64,000 nucleotides of DNA from Sphingobacterium sp. B16(2022) (GTDB lineage Bacteria; Bacteroidota; Bacteroidia; Sphingobacteriales; Sphingobacteriaceae), in assembly GCF_012030425.1 (NCBI RefSeq), contig NZ_JAAUVN010000001.1, positions 62,001-126,000 on the forward strand. Direction: 5' to 3'. A program made the translations under genes and the position numbers. Below, piece by piece: positions 63,778 through 64,000 of this stretch (position 1 is the first letter of the stretch; every line of letters starts with the position of its first letter). Below the pieces are notes generated by a model. That model saw nothing but the letters and a program-made list of their open reading frames with translations. It ran no database searches and had not been told where the DNA came from.

Positions 63778-63830
63778 TAGCATATAATAAATAAAGGCGA
63801 CCATTGGTCGCCTTTATTTATTATATGCTA
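63778..63830. terminator. perfect 25-bp hairpin after fabV
   Basis: Arms 63778-63802 and 63806-63830 are exact reverse complements around ATT; the core is AAAGGCGACC/GGTCGCCTTT and the outer 12 bp are A/T only. No separate T-tract, but the stem is far longer than a usual terminator. Confidence 0.85.
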
Positions 63831-63898
63831 TTTTATGACACTTTTAAAGATTGTCGAAAATGTTTCGTTCTGCAGATTGACTTTATTTATAAACAAAA

Positions 63899-63932
63899 AA
63901 GAGACTGTCTCCTTATTAGGTAACAGTCTCTT
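63899..63932 (-). terminator. terminator for the gene entering from the right edge
   Basis: AAGAGACTGT (63899-63908) and ACAGTCTCTT (63923-63932) with an inner CCT/AGG pairing; on the minus strand it is followed by a T-run and lies 26 bp past the stop of the truncated right-edge gene. Confidence 0.75.
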
Positions 63933-63958
63933 CTATTTTATATGATTCAATCGGAAGA

Positions 63959-64000
63959 TTAGTGTTTGAAATGACGCACTCCTGTCGTCACCATTGCTAA
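63959..64000 (-). CDS. 3' end of a gene cut by the window edge
   Basis: On the minus strand the frame from the edge reads LAMVTTGVRHFKH and then TAA at 63961-63959. The terminator just beyond supports a true gene end. Thirteen residues are too few to name the family. Confidence 0.6.
   Translation of the reverse strand, partial: LAMVTTGVRHFKH

Overview
The window looks like chromosomal DNA of a Bacteroidota member, most likely of the Sphingobacteriaceae (Sphingobacterium/Pedobacter type). Sequence reasons: AT-rich DNA with short intergenic gaps, recurrent TAnnTTTG -7 promoter boxes in place of TATAAT, mostly weak Shine-Dalgarno sequences, a tmRNA with tag GEENYALAA, TonB receptors with an N-terminal carboxypeptidase-like domain, a DUF4249 lipoprotein partner, the short Bacteroidota form of AMP nucleosidase, FabV, and DUF1543/DUF4268/DUF4377 proteins. 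The genus is an inference. I see no rRNA or tRNA gene, CRISPR array, prophage or insertion sequence.

Layout. 0-6 kb: a membrane protein, a secreted PNGase F-like amidase, a secreted choloylglycine-hydrolase family protein, then a gene-poor stretch (4.4-5.4 kb) with three strong inverted repeats, and two small DNA-binding-type proteins. 6-11 kb: tmRNA, a histone H1-like Lys/Ala/Pro repeat protein, an M3 oligopeptidase and a class A beta-lactamase-like serine hydrolase. 11-16 kb: DUF1543 protein, two paralogous cytosine-deaminase-like amidohydrolases flanking an AraC regulator, and a J-domain/KTSC protein. 16-22 kb: housekeeping (cystathionine beta-synthase/cysteine synthase type enzyme, AMP nucleosidase, clpX, clpP, a small PD-(D/E)XK protein, holA). 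22-27 kb: a TetR-controlled TolC/EmrA/EmrB-type efflux operon whose duplicated operator lies on its promoter. 27-35 kb: a large TonB receptor, a divergent metzincin lipoprotein with a discoidin domain, an ABC-F ATPase and a PEGA lipoprotein.

35-44 kb: a zinc-ribbon protein, a second translationally coupled TolC/HlyD/MFS efflux operon, a MaoC-like dehydratase, a TlpA-like thioredoxin, an ICL/PEP-mutase family enzyme and a DUF4377-DUF4377-META protein. 43-48 kb: a secreted propeller-like protein and esterase, then a TonB receptor/DUF4249 pair preceded by a terminator with a promoter overlapping it. 48-54 kb: polysaccharide deacetylase, an orphan TolC/periplasmic-adaptor pair, a HhH protein, apt and terC. 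54-64 kb: alkaline phosphatase, DUF937-OmpA protein, lipocalin, DUF4268 protein, S1/P1 nuclease, ABC exporter, EamA transporter, fabV and the 3' tip of another gene.

Most transcription units end in long, nearly perfect hairpins, many placed between convergent genes and symmetrical enough to work in both directions. The window is largely a normal core/accessory chromosome segment. The less ordinary signals are the structured gene-poor region at 4.8-5.1 kb, the TetR operator/promoter overlap, the terminator/promoter overlap at 44.9-45.0 kb, predicted leaderless starts, the PNGase F-like enzyme with a DUF4369-like N-terminus, the amidohydrolase-AraC-amidohydrolase cassette, and the DUF937-TM-OmpA protein.
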